Assembly (NCBI GenBank): GCA_940747215.1
Contig: CALNWS010000041.1
Coordinates: forward strand, 1-41,295
DNA: 41,295 nt
DNA from: an uncultured Paraburkholderia sp.
Lineage (GTDB): Bacteria > Pseudomonadota > Gammaproteobacteria > Burkholderiales > Burkholderiaceae
Direction of reading: 5' to 3'
In this document: one piece after another, positions 38,815 through 41,295 of the stretch
Layout: each line of letters opens with the position of its first letter
Numbering within the stretch: the first letter of the stretch is position 1
Notes under the pieces: generated by a model
The model's input: the letters and a program-made list of their open reading frames with translations, nothing else
Told to the model about the DNA's origin: nothing
Databases searched by the model: none
Program-made: the position numbers and the translations under genes

Positions 38815-39575
38815 GCTTCTTTCTTACGTCACCAAACGTGATTGACCTGGGCGTGAACATCGATCACGTCGCCACGCTGCGCAACGCGCGCGGCACGTCT
38901 TATCCCGATCCGATTCGCGCCGCGCTGATGGCCGAAGAAGCGGGTGCCGACGCGATTACCCTGCATCTGCGCGAAGACCGCCGTCATATCGTCGACGCCG
39001 ACGTGCGCAAGCTGCGGCCGCTCCTGAAAACGCGTATGAACCTAGAGTGCGCGGTCACGCAGGAAATGCTCGACATAGCGTGCGAAGTGCAACCGCACGA
39101 CGTCTGCTTCGTGCCGGAAAAGCGCGCGGAGCTGACCACCGAAGGCGGTCTAGACGTCGCCGGGCAGTTCGAGGTCGTGCGTGCCGCATGCAAGCAGCTC
39201 GCCGACGTGAATTCGCGCGTGTCGCTCTTCATCGACCCGGACGAAACGCAGATTCGCGCCTCGCACGAAGCCGGCGCGCCCGTCGTCGAACTGCACACGG
39301 GCCGCTATGCCGAAGCGCACGATCCGGCGGAGCAGCAGCGCGAATACGAGCGCGTGGTGCGTGCCGTGGAATTCGGCCTCAAGCTTGGCATCAAGGTGAA
39401 TGTGGGGCACGGGCTGCACTATACGAACGTGCAGCAGATCGCGGCGATCGAGGGCATCGTCGAACTGAACATCGGCCATGCGATCGTCGCACACGCGATC
39501 TTCGCGGGCTGGGACAACGCAGTGCGCGAGATGAAGGCGATCATGGTCGCCGCGCGTCTCGCCGCACGCGCGTGA
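38811..39575 (+). CDS. pdxJ: Pyridoxine 5'-phosphate synthase (PdxJ)
   Basis: PdxJ joins 1-deoxyxylulose 5-phosphate with 3-amino-2-oxopropyl phosphate to make pyridoxine 5'-phosphate. The 254-residue TIM-barrel protein carries [37 protein letters not shown] and [13 protein letters not shown], the family motifs. The ATG at 38811 overlaps the recO stop. The frame is open further upstream but only inside recO. It is followed by acpS after 25 bases. Confidence 0.97.
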   Translation: MSFFLTSPNVIDLGVNIDHVATLRNARGTSYPDPIRAALMAEEAGADAITLHLREDRRHIVDADVRKLRPLLKTRMNLECAVTQEMLDIACEVQPHDVCFVPEKRAELTTEGGLDVAGQFEVVRAACKQLADVNSRVSLFIDPDETQIRASHEAGAPVVELHTGRYAEAHDPAEQQREYERVVRAVEFGLKLGIKVNVGHGLHYTNVQQIAAIEGIVELNIGHAIVAHAIFAGWDNAVREMKAIMVAARLAARA

Positions 39576-39600
39576 TGCCAACCACGGCGACCCATCGCGT

Positions 39601-40035
39601 ATGACGATCTACGGAATCGGTACGGACATCGTGCAAGTCGGCCGCGTCGCGGCCGTCATGACGCGCACCAACGGACGCTTCGCCGAGAAGGTGCTCGGAC
39701 CCGACGAGCTGCGCGTCTATCATGCGCGCCAGGCGCGTTCGGCGGCGCGCGGTCTCGCGTTTCTCGCCACGCGCTTTTCGGCGAAAGAGGCGTTTTCCAA
39801 GGCGATCGGTCTCGGCATGCACTGGCCGATGACGTGGCGCGCGCTGCAAACGCTCAACAAGCCGAGCGGCGAGCCGATGGTGGTCGTTTCCGGCGAACTG
39901 GCCGAATGGCTGGACGCGCGCGGTATCACGGCGCGCGTCACGATCAGCGACGAGCGTGATTACGCGGTGTCGTTCGTGATCGCCGAGACGAGCGGGGTGG
40001 AAACTTCAGGCGACGCGCCTGCCGCCGACGTTTAG
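39601..40035 (+). CDS. acpS: Holo-ACP synthase (AcpS)
   Basis: AcpS transfers 4'-phosphopantetheine from CoA to the Ser of ACP, here Ser37 of AcpP. The 144-residue protein has the two metal-binding motifs: Asp9 in [12 protein letters not shown] and Glu63 in [13 protein letters not shown]. The C-terminal [17 protein letters not shown] is also typical. It lies between pdxJ and nagZ. It is intact, as expected for an essential gene. Confidence 0.96.
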   Translation: MTIYGIGTDIVQVGRVAAVMTRTNGRFAEKVLGPDELRVYHARQARSAARGLAFLATRFSAKEAFSKAIGLGMHWPMTWRALQTLNKPSGEPMVVVSGELAEWLDARGITARVTISDERDYAVSFVIAETSGVETSGDAPAADV

Positions 40036-40123
40036 TTCACAAATAATCCGCGACTAAAAAATTGAACGCGGCCCATGCCGGCCGCGTCTCTCCTTGCTTC
40101 ATGCAATCTTCCAGCGAAATTCG

Positions 40124-41154
40124 ATGAAAACCACTCCAGGACCGGTGATGCTCGACGTGGTCGGCAAAACGCAGAACGACGACAGGCACCGCCTTGCTCA
40201 CCCGATGATCGGTGGCGTGATCTTGTTTGCGCGCCACTACGAGAGCCGCGAGCAACTCATCGCGCTTACGGATTCGATCTGCGCAGTCCGCAGATCTGCT
40301 CATTGCCGTCGACCACGAAGGTGCCGTGTACAGGGTTTCCGCACCGACGGCTTCACCGTACTGCCCGCGATGGGCAAGCTCGGCGCGCTGTGGGACACCG
40401 ACGTGCTGCACGCCACCAAGGTGACGACCGCGGTCGGCTACAGCTACATACTCGCGGCCGAGTTGCGAGCGTGCGGCATCGACATAAGTTTCACGCCGGT
40501 GCTCGATCTGAACTACGGGCAGTCACAGGTGATCGGCGACCGTTCGTTTCATAGCGATCCGCGTGTCGTCACGCTGCTCGCGAAGAGCCTGAATCACGGG
40601 CTCGCGCTCGCGGGCATGAGCAACTGCGGCAAGCATTTCCCAGGACACGGTTTCGCGCAGGCGGATTCGCACGTCGTCCATGCCGATAGACGAGCGTTCG
40701 CTCGAAGAAATCCTACGCGACGACGCCGCGCCGTACGACTGGCTCGGTCTGTCGCTCGGTTCGGTGCTGCCGGCGCACGTGGTGTATCCGAAGGTCGACG
40801 CGAAGCCTGCGGGCTTCTCGCGCATCTGGCTGCAGGACAGCCTGCGCGGCAAGCTGCGTTTCGACGGTGCGATTTTCAGCGACGATCTTTCGATGGAAGC
40901 CGCGCGCTAGGGCGGCACGCTAACAGAAGGCGCGAGCGCCGCGTTGCAGGCCGGTTGCGACATGGTGCTGATCTGCAATCAGCTGGACGAAGCGGAGAAG
41001 GTGCTGGATGCGCTGCGCTTCATGCCGTCGAAGGAATCGCAGCGGCGCATCAAAGCGCATGCGCCCGGACGGCGAGCCGCTCAAGTGGAGCAAGCTGGTT
41101 GCCGAGCCGCGTTATCTGCAGGCGCAGGCTTTGTTGCGCAGTACGTTTGCGTGA
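40124..41154 (+). pseudogene. nagZ: Beta-N-acetylhexosaminidase NagZ, frameshifted and with a stop
   Basis: NagZ releases N-acetylglucosamine from muropeptides in peptidoglycan recycling. The start at 40124 gives GPVMLDVVGKTQNDD and GGVILFARHYESR. An indel pair around 40290-40345 scrambles the usual AVDHEGGRVQRFR, which is only partly readable in another frame as LIAVDHEGAVYRV. The active-site KHFPGHGF survives. A frameshift near 40675 moves the next part to a new frame, which holds IFSDDLSMEAA and then a TAG stop at 40908-40910. The last part (ASAALQAGCDMVLICNQ, ending at 41154) needs yet another frame change near 41060. The gene is dead by at least four lesions. Confidence 0.92.
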
Positions 41155-41185
41155 GCTTGGAAGCATAAGAAAATGGCGCCTTCGA

Positions 41186-41295
41186 TGAACTGACTCCTCA
41201 AAGTTGGACAGTTGTTCGGCTAGGCCTTTAAGGGCTGGGTCCTGTACATCACTGGACTCAGCCTTTTCAGTTTCAGCTTGATGCGTTTGTGGTTG
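41186..41295 (-). mobile_element. IS3-family (IS150-group-like) insertion sequence, one end
   Basis: The end of the window holds one terminus of an insertion sequence. The terminal sequence from 41186 is TGAACTGACTCCTCAAAGT, followed by TGGACAG, the TG...CTGACCCC..AAGTTGGACA type of inverted repeat seen in IS150-like IS3 elements. The transposase C-terminus is read inward on the minus strand. The element lies 31 bases beyond the nagZ stop, so it did not itself break nagZ within this window. The rest lies outside the window, so copy number and completeness are unknown. Confidence 0.85.
41220..41294 (-). CDS. C-terminal end of IS3-family transposase (OrfB), partial
   Basis: On the minus strand 24 codons and a TAG read NHKRIKLKLKRLSPVMYRTQ and then PLKA. 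The pattern NHKRIKLKLKGLSPVQYR is the conserved C-terminus of the DDE transposase (OrfB) in IS150-group elements. The Arg in LKRLSP replaces the usual Gly. The catalytic residues lie outside the window. Confidence 0.88.
   Translation of the reverse strand, partial: NHKRIKLKLKRLSPVMYRTQPLKA

Noticed and set aside
1..41295. CRISPR array, rRNA operon, prophage or secretion-system cluster
   Set aside because: I saw no regularly spaced repeats, no rRNA-like sequence and no phage or secretion genes.

Overview
The window looks like a chromosomal segment of a Burkholderia-type betaproteobacterium (Paraburkholderia/Caballeronia lineage). The grounds are high GC content and gene orders that I know from Burkholderiales: yceD-rpmF-plsX-fabH-fabD-fabG-acpP-fabF-rpoE-rseA-rseB-mucD-lepA-lepB-rnc-era-recO-pdxJ-acpS-nagZ, and rne next to moaA-mobA-moeA and opposite rluC. 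The genus is inferred from protein style and synteny; no database search was possible.

The main property of the window is selective gene decay. Essential and core genes are intact: rne, rluC, rpmF, plsX to fabF, acpP, rpoE, rseA, rseB, mucD, lepA, lepB, rnc, era, recO, pdxJ, acpS, fdxA, pncB. About eleven dispensable or conditionally useful genes carry frameshifts, stop codons, deletions or lost catalytic residues: an AraC regulator, an NhaD-type Na+/H+ antiporter, moeA, mobA, moaA, a HAD phosphatase, a Rieske protein, sppA, maf, nagZ, and the 5' half of yceD. With an IS3-family element at the right edge, this resembles a host-restricted symbiont in early genome reduction, such as the leaf-nodule Burkholderia. 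That lifestyle is inference.

Layout. 1-2.0 kb: tail of an unknown gene, broken araC, tRNA-Asn with a consensus promoter and a terminator, ferredoxin fdxA. 2.3-9 kb: pncB, lutC-like gene, broken antiporter, 2-hydroxyacid dehydrogenase overlapping rmuC, then a GNAT acetyltransferase and a small membrane protein on the minus strand. 9-12 kb: molybdenum-cofactor genes moeA, mobA and moaA, all broken. 12.2-17 kb: rne and divergent rluC. 17-20.6 kb: broken HAD, Rieske and sppA genes, an intact RsmI-like methyltransferase, broken maf. 20.9-27.6 kb: truncated yceD, rpmF and the fatty-acid synthesis cluster. 27.6-32.4 kb: membrane protein, sigma-E operon, mucD, glutaredoxin-like gene. 32.7-41.2 kb: lepA to acpS, broken nagZ, end of the IS element.

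Working together: fabD, fabH, fabG, acpP and fabF with plsX and acpS make acyl chains and feed phospholipid synthesis. RpoE-RseA-RseB-MucD form an envelope-stress circuit. LepA, LepB, Rnc, Era and RecO serve translation, secretion, RNA processing and repair. I found no CRISPR array, rRNA, toxin cluster or clear new system. The most useful signals are the lesion pattern and the short tandem duplications that come with it.
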